A stretch of 64,000 nucleotides of DNA, from positions 434,001 to 498,000 of the forward strand of contig JADDOH010000178.1 of assembly GCA_016648135.1 (NCBI GenBank), in the 5' to 3' direction. Below the pieces are notes generated by a model. The model searched no databases and was not told the origin of the DNA. It saw only the letters and a list, made by a program, of their open reading frames with translations. Made by a program: the position numbers and the translations under genes. This document shows, in pieces, positions 33,807 through 44,400 of this stretch. This DNA comes from Agrypnia vestita (lineage: Eukaryota > Arthropoda > Insecta > Trichoptera > Phryganeidae). Each line of letters opens with the position of its first letter. Position 1 is the stretch's first letter.

Positions 33807-34414
33807 TAGGGTGGGTCATCGTTGTATGAAAAAAAATATTTTTTCGATCTTCATTATGAGCAAATAAAGGATGTCAAATGGAATATTATCTTCTGTCTCC
33901 GGATCGACTGTAGAGAATAATTTATTTTTTTTTAAACTATCTGAAAAAAAAATGAAAAAAACTACCTATCCATAAGGATTATCGAAATTGAATGAGTAAC
34001 ATTTACTTATTAAAATAAAATGTTCAGAAAAATATCATTTATATTATAATAATATTAACATATGTTTGACAGTAAAAATGGAATCTCTTGACCATATTTA
34101 TTCAATTTTTGCCACGACAATATTACAACAATCTCACACCTGTAATCAAGAAAAATTATCCATGTATAAAGAAAGTAATGATTACCGGTTGGAGCCGTAA
34201 TTGGAATTTACCTGGAAAAAAACGGATACCTAATCGATTTCAATCTGGAGGCAGAATAAATTAATCGGAATTTAATATAAAATATTATATTAAATTCCGA
34301 TTAATTTATTCTGCCTCCGTATTGAATACCAGTGGAATACCACACGCGTTATTTTGAGACCTTTATACTGTTGTGCTCCATGAAAAAGTAGAAAAAAAAA
34401 ATTGGCCCACCCTA
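33807..34414. mobile_element. MITE with TAGGGTGGG ends
   Basis: It starts TAGGGTGGGTC and ends GGCCCACCCTA, on TA dinucleotides. The 608-bp interior is AT-rich and holds the 72-bp perfect hairpin at 34247-34318. Confidence 0.55.
34247..34318. repeat. 72-bp perfect hairpin (34-bp arms, 4-nt loop)
   Basis: 34247-34280 is the exact reverse complement of 34285-34318, loop AATA. The arm starts GGAGGCAGAATAAATTAATC. Same arm and loop length as the hairpin at 1004-1075 but unrelated sequence. Confidence 0.95.
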
Positions 34415-35633
34415 GTATGCATTTCTAAATATCTGACTTAATTTTTCTCTTCAAAATGTAAAATAGCATGACTCACAGCCCCGAACTCAAGACATGATTA
34501 ATATCTAATATAGGTACATGCACCTTAAGTAGACACAAGAGTGCTTACTTTAAATTTCTTCAGGCCTTCATCCAGCAGTAGGTAGATGAGTTTGTTTATG
34601 TTTTAATTTAATATTATAAAAATTTGCATGTAGTTACTTTGCCTGTCTGGTCGTCTGAGTAATTTTTATAATTTATTATATTTGGTGTGCTGGCTAAATA
34701 AATAAATAAAACTATATATAAATAAATAAATCCCAGTCTGTGGGGAGGTTTGTGCAGTCCCACACATTCCATATAAAAATACATAGATTAAATTATCTCA
34801 TGCAAGTATATAAAAGGTAATATATAACAAGAAGTAAGGTATATAGCAAGAATTATTCAAATAAGTACCTATGTTATATTATGTCCATACATTTATTTTG
34901 AATTATTATATAATTCAAACCCCCATAATTGTCAACTTTAGTCGTATCGGATTAAACATCAACGAAAAATTCTAAATTATTCCGAATTTTTTAAGTACTC
35001 ACTTTACGTGTCTATAATCTTGTACCAACCTTTGTAATTAGTAAATATACAAGAGATGTCAGTAAATCCTTAATTTTTGACTCAGCATTCCGGCATGTTA
35101 AATAATATTTATGTCTGCAACCTTCAATTAGCGTCATCTATGAACATAATTTCAAATAACATAATAATTTTGTTGATAACTTCAATGACATGCTGAATAA
35201 TATTTATCTCTGCAAATTAAATTTCCCGCACAGGATGTATCAGTATTTAAAGGATTTTGCACCAGTTAAACACTACAGGAGAATTAATAAATTTATTTGT
35301 GAAGAACTTTACAGAGCAAAAATCAGAAACACAGTGATGCATCTTAGACCCCTTCGTATTATTTATACCCTATTTCCTTTGTTCTCAAATTAATGTAAAC
35401 ATTCTTTGTCTCGAAGGGATTTTTATGATGTTAACATAAACAATTTAATGAGTTCAATGACCTAAAGGGCTGAACAGGTTAAAGGGTAGAGATTCATCTC
35501 TTTGTCTTCATAAGGAATCCTCCAATCGAGGGACTAACATAAACAATGAGTTCATTGACCGGAATGGCTAACCTAAACAAAAAGTATTTGTATTAATATT
35601 CTAATTTGAATAAATTCCAAAATATTATAACGG
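34415..35633. other. No recognised gene
   Basis: The plus-strand frame at 35190-35393 (MYQYLKDFAPVKHYRRINKF) is not a family I recognise; it might be another LINE tail. The rest is AT-rich DNA. Confidence 0.3.
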
Positions 35634-35780
35634 TACAGTTGCCGGCAAACTTCATGAAATTCTTTGGCTAAGTGGGGGAATGCGCAGAAGATGAAATTTG
35701 GGTCTCGTTGGTAGAAAGGTAGATGCGCAAACGTCCCCCCACTACGCCGCAGAATTTCAAGATGTTTGCCGGCTACTGTA
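35634..35780. mobile_element. 147-bp MITE with TACAGT ends
   Basis: TACAGTTGCCGGCAAAC at the left faces TACAGTAGCCGGCAAAC (reversed) at the right. Inner arms continue as ATGAAATTCTTTGGC and TTGAAATTCTGCGGC and the GTGGGGG blocks. TA borders fit a mariner-derived MITE. Confidence 0.7.
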
Positions 35781-36635
35781 GTGGAGATATAACATGCAAC
35801 TTTTAGTTAGCGACATCTATGAAAAAAAAATTCTGTCGATTAATTAAATTACAGTAAAATTGTCTATCCAAATAAACCGTTTATATTTTAAAAATATTCT
35901 CAATTATTATTAAATTTACATTGCAAAAAGAGTCCTTCAACAAATACAGTATAACTTGAAATCAAACATTTTAATGCAGAACAGCTTAATAGTTCCTACT
36001 TCTTTTAATAGATGTCTCTCGAACTGATCAAAATCGACAATCTTGATGGCAATATTTTAAAGATAAATTTAATAATAATAATTTTGGTAAAATTAGCACA
36101 AGACCTCTAAAAAGTGGTGGTTTAAAACTGAGAATGTGTCGAGTTTTAAACACGCTTGACAATTGCACATATTCGCGATAAGTTTGAAATCCATGGTACC
36201 GCGTCTGATGTGCACAATGGAAGATCTTGATGGCTCAATGGATGCTCTTCTATTTTAATCATTGGAATCTATCTAAGGGACTCCTTAGATTGAGAGACAT
36301 CCTTCTTAGGTAGGATGTGTATCGTGAGGTACAGGCTTATTGGCCGCGCTTATAAATTGACATACAAATATGTATCAACGCCTCGCGGGACACTTTGGCC
36401 AACATAGGGCGAACAGTTGTGATCAAAATTATTCTTGCTAAGCTTTGGCATATGTTGGTAAAGTCATCGTTTCGTGATCTAGTGGTCGCAAGATTGTCCT
36501 TCGTTCCAGAAAACAAACCAGCAATTTAATATATTTTTTTATAATTCAGTTCACATTTAAATGTAGAAGATAAAAAATTATATTTATCAATTGAAATATA
36601 TTTTTTTATTCATTGTAACATAATTTTACTTACTT
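35781..36635. other. No recognised feature
   Basis: AT-rich; nothing assignable. Confidence 0.3.
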
Positions 36636-36905
36636 ACTTACAAGGTTACATCGCGGGGGTGGGCAGAAAGGATAGAACGCCACACTCTTCTGTCCTGACA
36701 CACAACTGTCGCCGCATCCACATTCATACATCTATGAGCTTGATGATTGTTGAGACTCTTAACAGGACCCTCCTTCAGTATCTGATTAATCTGGTCATGG
36801 TCATACTCTCTTTTTGGTGCCGTCAACACTCGCGTTATATATTTTTCTTACCATTCTTTCCTTCATTCGCTCAACATACCCAAACCATCTGAGTGACTCT
36901 TTAAG
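36630..36905 (-). mobile_element. LINE family A 3' end with (GTAA)n tail
   Basis: The minus strand gives KERMVRKIYNASVDGTKKR, then QILKEGPVKSLNNHQAHR, CQDRRVWRSILSAHPR and the 3' tail of TAAG repeats at 36629-36645. Short tandem tails like this are known from RTE-type LINEs. Frameshifts separate the blocks. Confidence 0.65.
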
Positions 36906-37016
36906 GGTATAAAAGTAAGTAAATTAACATTTAGATTATCAAAATATACATTTACTTCTCGTCTATAAATGTCGAGGACTAGTGTATAGCGGAAGATTAT
37001 ATGTGTCGATAGTAGT

Positions 37017-37133
37017 CATATTTATAACAACTTATTCAAAACAATTAAATTAAATAAAATGCCGTTAAAAAAACTATATTTATAACAACTTATTCAAAAC
37101 AATTAAATTAATTAAATGCCGTTAAAAAAACTA
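37017..37133 (+). repeat. 59-bp tandem duplication
   Basis: TATTTATAACAACTTATTCA ... GCCGTTAAAAAAACTATA occurs twice in tandem with a 4-bp difference (TTAAATAAAATG against TTAATTAAATG). Confidence 0.85.
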
Positions 37134-37197
37134 TACAATGGTAAAAAGTAGATCACTTTAGAATGATTGCATGGTTTAGATAACGAACCAGTCTAGA

Positions 37198-37680
37198 ATT
37201 GGCAAAGAAGGAAAGAAAGTAAACCCAATGCGGTGGAAATGCGGTCACTAAGACGCTTGTGTGGAAAATCTTTGGTCGATAGAGTGAGGAATGAATAAAT
37301 TAGAACTAAATGTAATGCTGGCTGTAGGGTGATAGAAAGAATAAAGAAAGGAATGCTGAGATGGTTTCCTCGCTCATACGTTCCACATGAACGTATGAGC
37401 GAGGAAAGGATGGTTAAGAAAATATATGAGGCGAGTGTTGAAGGCAACAGAAATAGAGGGCGTCCGCGAAAGACCTGGCACGATCAGATGCTACAAGTAT
37501 TTAAGGATGGGCCTGTTAAAAACCTCAACAACCGTAGAACTTGTATGAGAAGATTTATGAATGTAGCCTAACCAAAAGTGGTGTGCTAAGATAGAAGAAT
37601 ATGGCGTTCTGTCCTCTCTACCTACCCCTACGGTGAAATCACTTGATGGTTAGTAAGTTAGTTAGTTAGTTAGTTAACAC
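37198..37680 (+). mobile_element. LINE family A 3' end, best copy
   Basis: The plus strand encodes AVEMRSLRRLCGKSLVDRVR, IKKGMLRWF, SEERMVKKIYEASVEGNRN, RGRPRKTWHDQM, then NLNNRRTCMRRFMNV. It ends in a (TTAG)n tail at 37652-37675. The stretch between MLRWF and SEERM has been replaced by an inverted copy of the following bases (37365-37407), giving PRSYVPHE in place of the usual short GHV-type linker. The frame stays open across it. Confidence 0.75.
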
Positions 37681-37805
37681 AATCAAATTTATGTGTCTGT
37701 GCGACGTCGGTTCACAAATTTTTTCACTAAAAAAAATTTTTTTTTCAGATCATTACTATTTTAGATAGGCTGGGGAAGATTCTTTAAATATTAAATACCT
37801 AAGTA

Positions 37806-38000
37806 GTGATGGTCAATCCGTTATTTTAACCAGTTACTTTCTGTACAGTTATTTCGGGTTTGTATCTGATCGTACTGATGATTGGTAACTAAGATATAAC
37901 AATTACCTAGTGCCGATGGTGGTCCATCAAATTGTTAAAAATTCGTTGCCAATCATTGATACAATCAGATACTAATCACAAAAAACCATTAGTGTGTCTC
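37806..38000 (+). mobile_element. MITE with TAGTGATGG end
   Basis: TAGTGATGGTCAATCC at the left and the internal block GATGATTGGTAACTAAGATA match, inverted, the element at 31.9-32.06 kb. The right end is not clear. Confidence 0.45.
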
Positions 38001-38307
38001 TAGTTAAAATGCCTAAGTAACTAAAGTGATTTGGAGTAGCTGTGAATTTATATTTAAGATATCTCTAGATCTTGTTGATCGAAAACCATTTCTAACATGA
38101 ATAAAGATAAAAACATTAATTTTTACAGACATTTTAATTTCTTAATTCTTTACATTTACAATATATTGTATTCTTATCCTACTGAAATTTTTACAGACAT
38201 GTTACAATGACGTGATAAATATTAAAAATAAATATTATTTCAAGGTATTGGCAACAAACACGTTTAACAGTAATATAAAGTTAAGGTTTATGATACAATG
38301 TGATAGG

Positions 38308-38440
38308 TTACTCCGATACGGTGAAGGTCAACACTTTTCCCTTGGTGTTCTCAAACTTGTCCATAGTCTTGATGTTGGATATCATCAGGACGCCGAGCAG
38401 TGTTCCCAGGAGCAACAGAGAGCCCACAAAAATACCAGAC
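38308..38440 (-). CDS. VhaAC45: VhaAC45 exon 5 (transmembrane segment and tail)
   Basis: Acceptor TTTTCTGCAG. It encodes SGIFVGSLLLLLGTLLGVLM-type membrane helix with the ISNIKTMDKFENTKGK tail and stops TAA at 38310-38308. An ATTAAA-type signal lies about 170 bp downstream (plus-strand TTTAAT at 38133). Confidence 0.9.
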
Positions 38441-41400
38441 CTGCAGAAAATATATTAATAAGTACAAATGTTAGCAAATACTTAGGGGTCATCCATAAAG
38501 TATGTCACACTAATTTCATGATTTTTTGACTCCTTCCCCGTCCTTGTCACAGTTGGTCACATTTGTGAGACCCTCCCTCCCTAGTGTGACGTCACATATT
38601 TATCAATTTTAGATTAAGAAATTGACGAATAGACGAAATGCTTTGTATTCGATGGATTCACCGTGCGGGTGCCGGGTCCATCGCATTGCAGAGAGGGGAG
38701 CCGAGAGCAGTGCCTGGGTCTTGTGACCCAGGTGTAGGTTTAAGGGGCCCCCTTATGATGCATCAGCACTCACCTCCACTGTTTCGGTCTCTCTCCCTGC
38801 CTAACCAAATCCGATAAGACTCCGTTAGTGCCGTTTTCAATACGCATTCTAATATGGAATTAACGGAAGATCTGGATAAGCCAAGATCTTTCAATAAGAC
38901 GTATAGGACTTTTGCCAATAAACCTCTCGCGCCTTACTCTATCGCGTAAAATTGAACTATATATACAATATTAAATTGTATTAGATTTTGAAATATGACA
39001 TAACGAAACTTAAGACCCCTCCCACCCCTTGTCACACAATGTCACAATTCGTCGACCCCCTCTCCCCCCTTAACGTGTGACGTACTTTATGGATAGCCCC
39101 GTACGTCCCTCATATAGACTGGATATGCAAAAAGGCCGCGAAAATGCTAGTATTTATCCTCAGGATATCCAAGCCCTTTAAAAATCCCACTACTATGATA
39201 AATTTATTCAATACATATATACAGAGCGCTCTAGAATATGGATTGTTCATTTATAATCCCCAACACTTGGTGCATATTAATAGGATTGACAGATACCAGA
39301 GAATTCTCTTAAAGTTCTTGAGTAGAAGAAAATTGAATCATCCAATACGTCTCCCACACCTATTGAAACATAGAAGAGACTAATTAAATATATAAAACTA
39401 ACTTAGTTAAACACCACTTATATTTATTTTCAAATCCAACCAGGTCTCGCTACGACCGTAGCTTCTTCAGGGAGAATCTTAACTGCCTAAACATTCAAAA
39501 ATTATGTGCTTATACACTAGTGTGAAAGGTGAAAGGACGGAGTGCCAATAGTGGGGGTAGGGGGTGGGATTTCACAGGGAATATTGATGTTTCCTCTGTG
39601 GATAAAATCTAGTAAATGTCTTGAAAATTTTTCTGAATATAGAATTATTATTTAATTAAATTAATTTAAAAAAGTAATTAATTAATTAAAACTAATTAGT
39701 TACTGGAAGATGGTCCCGTTAGAAGCCTCAACAACTGTCGAGCTTGCATGCAAAGACGTATGAATGTGGATGAGGCAAGAGTTGCATGTCGGGAAAGATG
39801 ATCGTGGCGCTCTATCCTCTACCTACTGCATGATGGTAAGTAATTAAGTAAATAGATAATGTAAAATGTGTACTAATGTTTATATTTTAATAAAAGTAAT
39901 AGTGTGCCTATGTTTTATGCCAATTTGGTTTAAAGTGGCCAAACGGTGCAAGATTTTACAGAAAGCAGGCAAACAGCCGAAGAGGCCTTACCAAATGGGC
40001 ACAGTAGTGAAACCGACACAGTTGTACGCCATCCCAAACCGTGACCGGCCGTTGAGCTGCGGCTGGACCTGAATCTCGTGTATGATGAGGCTGACGGAGC
40101 CGTTGGTGAACACCATGGGCTGCGAGCAGCGGAAGGAGAAGCCGCGCGGGGCGCCCAGGTAGGTGGAGGGCAGCGCGCGTGGGCTGAGGAGCAGCTCCTG
40201 GCCGCGGGGGTCCAGCAGCTCCACGGGGCCCAGCGTCCAATAGCCGCACGAGTTGTCGGGGAAGTGGAATCTGAGAGTCACCTGGAAATAGTTTTGCGGC
40301 TTAAAATGACCACTTTGAAATAAGTCCAACACGATATATACTCAATTCACTTCTCAGAAATGCTTAAATATATATTGTATTTAACGGAAATTTATTCCAG
40401 ATAGACTTCAGAGGATGCTAAAGTAGGCCGGCAAAGTGGAAATGGCAGATTGATTAAATTATGACTTTTCAAATTGCTCAATTCATCGCCTAGTGGTCCA
40501 GTGGTGGCGGGTTCGAGTTTCATATCAGCCCAGTAAGTTAGACCTATATTTCATAGCACAAGTGTTTAGCTTATTTTGAAAACATGTAATAAGAAAATAA
40601 TAAGTATTCTCTGGACACTAGGGATGGGCGTTGAATGGACGGACTAATTGAAATCAACCGTTGACGTTGCTTCAACGCGTCAACGGTTTACGTTTATCGC
40701 ATGGACTAGTTGAATTCGTAAACAATGGACGGCGGACGATTCGAGATTCAACGTAATGCAAAGCAACGAACGAGAGCAAGACAAAACGTCTCCGTTTATT
40801 TCTCTCTCATCTCTCGCTGTCGACTTGTAGACGCCATAGACGGCTCGACGGGTAATTTCATTTCAACTCTAAAATACACGATCATAGAGTGCAGATCTGT
40901 GTACACGAACTATGACAGAGATTTGAAATTTAAATGCATGCGTAGGGAGAGATAGGCTTAATAAACTATTATCTATTATTTTTTACTTGATTTTTGCGAT
41001 GTGCACGTGCGACGTTTCGGTGAATTCCCAATTTTACGCTGTATAAAATAAAACAATTCTATTTTATTTTTTATTGAACTATTATTAATTAACAGGCGGG
41101 CTAGATATTTTTCTAAAATCAATATTTTATTCGATCGATCTCGGCTTCTTAAATCTTCCTGAAAAGGGATGGTAAAATTTAATTATTTTGTTATTTCGTT
41201 ACTTTTCAACTTTAGCATATAAATGATAAACAAACATATAGGGAATAAAATTTTCTATACCTAACTATGGTCCTTATTCATCAGTCCAACATTAATTATT
41301 ATATATGTAATATAATCTTCAATTTAGGTTTAATTAATTTTTATTAAAAATTCCTTATTTTCAACTTTATAGATAAAAAAATAAATCTATTATAATTTAA

Positions 41401-44400
41401 TTTACACCACTTTTTATTGGTGTTTTACATGTTTCGGGAACAATGTTCCTTTTCTCAGATTGAGCCTTAAACTAAAGTTGACAAATAATAGAGATATATC
41501 TATTTATTAATAATGTCACCACAAAGTGAAAGCCTGACTTTGAAAGATGTATTCTTCAATAAATTTCTAGATAACATCTCAAATGTAAATTATTTTTAAA
41601 TTATGTTTTTATTTATAAATTTATAGATAATAAATATAAAATAAGGTTTTTATCATTTTATTTAACTTGTATTGTATTAAACGAATGAATTTTTCGTAAT
41701 CGATTTGAGTTAGTGTAATGATAGTCAAACGTTTTACAAAAAATAAGTCAGACATATTGAAAAAATTCAAACGTTGATGTCGCATATCTCCATAACTATT
41801 GATATTAGGTCATGATAACTTTCGACTCATAATCAAGGCAGGAATATAGTCCTGCGAGGTTATTAATGTTTTCCAAATAACCCTGTACACATGTAATGAT
41901 GTGTACCTAATATATTTTTTTATACACACATTACTGCTTTGTACTTTATATTTTTAATTTTTATACTCATATTTTAATGCTTATACCCGATACTTTCACT
42001 GCTTATGTATTGTTGTGTTAACCTACTTCTTTCTTTTTTATATATAGAAAGAAGTGTGTAAAACAATATGTAAAAGCCTATAATGTGCGTAAACAAATAA
42101 ATAATAAAATATTTATTTTTACGTATAAGCCCAAGTAGCGGTTTTACTTTCCCCGAAACTATATTCCTTCGAACTTCTTTAAATTTTAAAAATTAACGTA
42201 ATAAAAATAGCCAACGGTTGAGCCGTCGAGCAGCGTCGCGTCGAACCGTAGACAGTTGACCATCGTCCCGATGTTTAGATAGAACGTCCGCGTAACGAAG
42301 TTGACGCGTCAACTAGTTAACGTCTCGTCGATGGACGGACGTGGACGGTCTCGTTTCGTCGACGGTAAATACATCGACGACCCATCCCTACTGGACACAT
42401 CTATATTTAAAAATATCTTTTTATGAAGGTTTGTAGTTTGCGGAATGAAAGAGTGATTATTGGTGCCGATGTTTATTTCTCACTGGAGATATGCTCCAGG
42501 AGCAAGTGAAAAACAAGTAAAAAATAATAAACTAAGAAAGAATGCAGCGCAGATCCGCCATTTGTTAAGGCAAAGATCCAACAGGCATTGTGGCATCGCA
42601 GTAGAACAACTTACTTTGTTCCCATTTGTTTACGTAAACATACCGCTACAGGCGCAAAATTAATTTCTTTAAAGAAAACTAATAAAGTGTATTAATACCT
42701 TCCCGCCCGGGGTTGAAAACGTCACAATGAGCCGGCTGAACTGCTCACGGTCATCGCTGGAGACTCCCACGAGGGTCTGCAGCTTCAGGATGCGGTCCTC
42801 GGTGCGGTTGTCGGCGCTGGAGTAGCGCAGCAGCGGGTAGTCGCTGGCGTAGAACAGTATCTTGCCTGGTAACAGAATAAGCAATGTTACGAGTTCGGTC
42901 TAAGGTGTAATTTTTTAAGAGTGGAGTAATACATTCTTAATAAATGGTAGTATGGTTACCTAAGGCAAACAATTTTCTTATCGATGGATGTAAATGTGAA
43001 AGAAATTTAATCACAATACATATTCCTGTTCTTTAACAACTTTTACTTTGTTTAACATGTGCACAATTATCGTGAAAAATCACAGGACATAATTTAAGTA
43101 TTACATATTATACACAATCAGTATAAGTTGCCATAATAATAGTTAAACTTTTTGCTAATAATAAATCAGAAATATTGAAAACAAATATGTACAAACTTTG
43201 ATATTACATATCTCCAAACTTGGTCATGGTTGCTTGAACATTTTAAATATTCATTTATTTACGCCCAAGGGGCTTTTACAAGAAATAATATGAATATATA
43301 ATAGACGTAATAAAATACTGCAGTTATACATCGTAATTTAAGTAGATAAGTCAAAATAAAATACAATAAGACAAAAGACACTTTAAAAAAAAAGTTTAGG
43401 CAGTTAATTCTTTGCAGGTTTTTGCATGGAAAATGTTAATATACAATAAATACAGTATAAAAGGGCTATATATTGTAATTTAAATCTGTTCAAATAAAAA
43501 TCTTTTTTAAAAAATTAGAAATAATTCTTTCAATGCAAAAAAGAAACCACGTAGGTAAACAATACAAAACATGAGTAAATATTTAAAAATAAAAAAAGAC
43601 AACAATACACAATTTATATATCTGTGATGGGTGAAATAAAATTGTAGTCGGGATTGTCTTATGGAATATGTGAGTTCTAGTGTAGGAATCTAAGAATGTT
43701 ATGTTAATTTTAAAAAAATATATTTATTACACCCTTTTAGGGTATTTTACTATGTGTTAGAATTGAGTATAGTCCTATTGCACCTGATCTTGACCGCCGC
43801 GCCGTAATAGAGCGTTCATCAGTGCGCCTTTATGATTTGACAGAACAGACGTGTAAAGTTTTGCTGCTAGCTATGAGACACCTGTATACGGACACGAAGC
43901 AATTAGGTACCCGAAGCGTTGTAGACGACTTCCGCGGGCGCCTCCCTGGGCTCCTGCGCCTGCCTGCGCACCCTCAGGGTGCCCTCGCCGTCCAGCAGCA
44001 GCGCGCCCTCCTCGTCCAGCGTCTCGCCCTCCTGGCCGCTGGAGCTGCCCAGCACGCCGAGCACGCGGCCTGCCCCGTAGATGTCCTCCAGGCGCTCGAA
44101 GGTCTCCGTGATCTCGGCGTCGCGTTCCGAGTTGGGGCCTTGCACCGTTATCACCTGAGAAGTAAATATTTGCGTTTAGCGAAACACAAAACAGACACTC
44201 GTGAACATGCCCTAAGGCTAGATGAGTGGTATTGTTCATCGCGGAATAAAGTAAGTAAAATAAATTATATTAGAAAAATAAACATTATGATATCAAAATA
44301 TAATGCTACCAGATGCAAATAATCATGATGTATAATCAGAATACAATCATAATTCTCTACGTAACAATGTTCGTCACTAATTCTACCGATCGGCGCACAC

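Larger units (their letters stand above)
40619..42390. mobile_element. hAT-like non-autonomous transposon in VhaAC45 intron 3
   Basis: TAGGGATGGGCGTT at the left and CGACCCATCCCTA at the right form short inverted ends. They are flanked by a perfect 8-bp direct repeat CTGGACAC (40611-40618 and 42391-42398), the target duplication length of hAT elements. Both subterminal zones are crowded with CGTCAAC/GTTGACG and CGTCGA words, e.g. CAACGCGTCAACG and GTTGACGCGTCAAC. No transposase is encoded. Later insertions sit inside (a MITE piece at 41.66-41.89 kb and a LINE tail at 42.02-42.11 kb). Confidence 0.8.

Noticed and set aside
43822..44322. 166-codon plus-strand open frame
   Set aside because: It is a shadow of VhaAC45 exon 2, whose minus-strand frame and splice sites fit the protein family.
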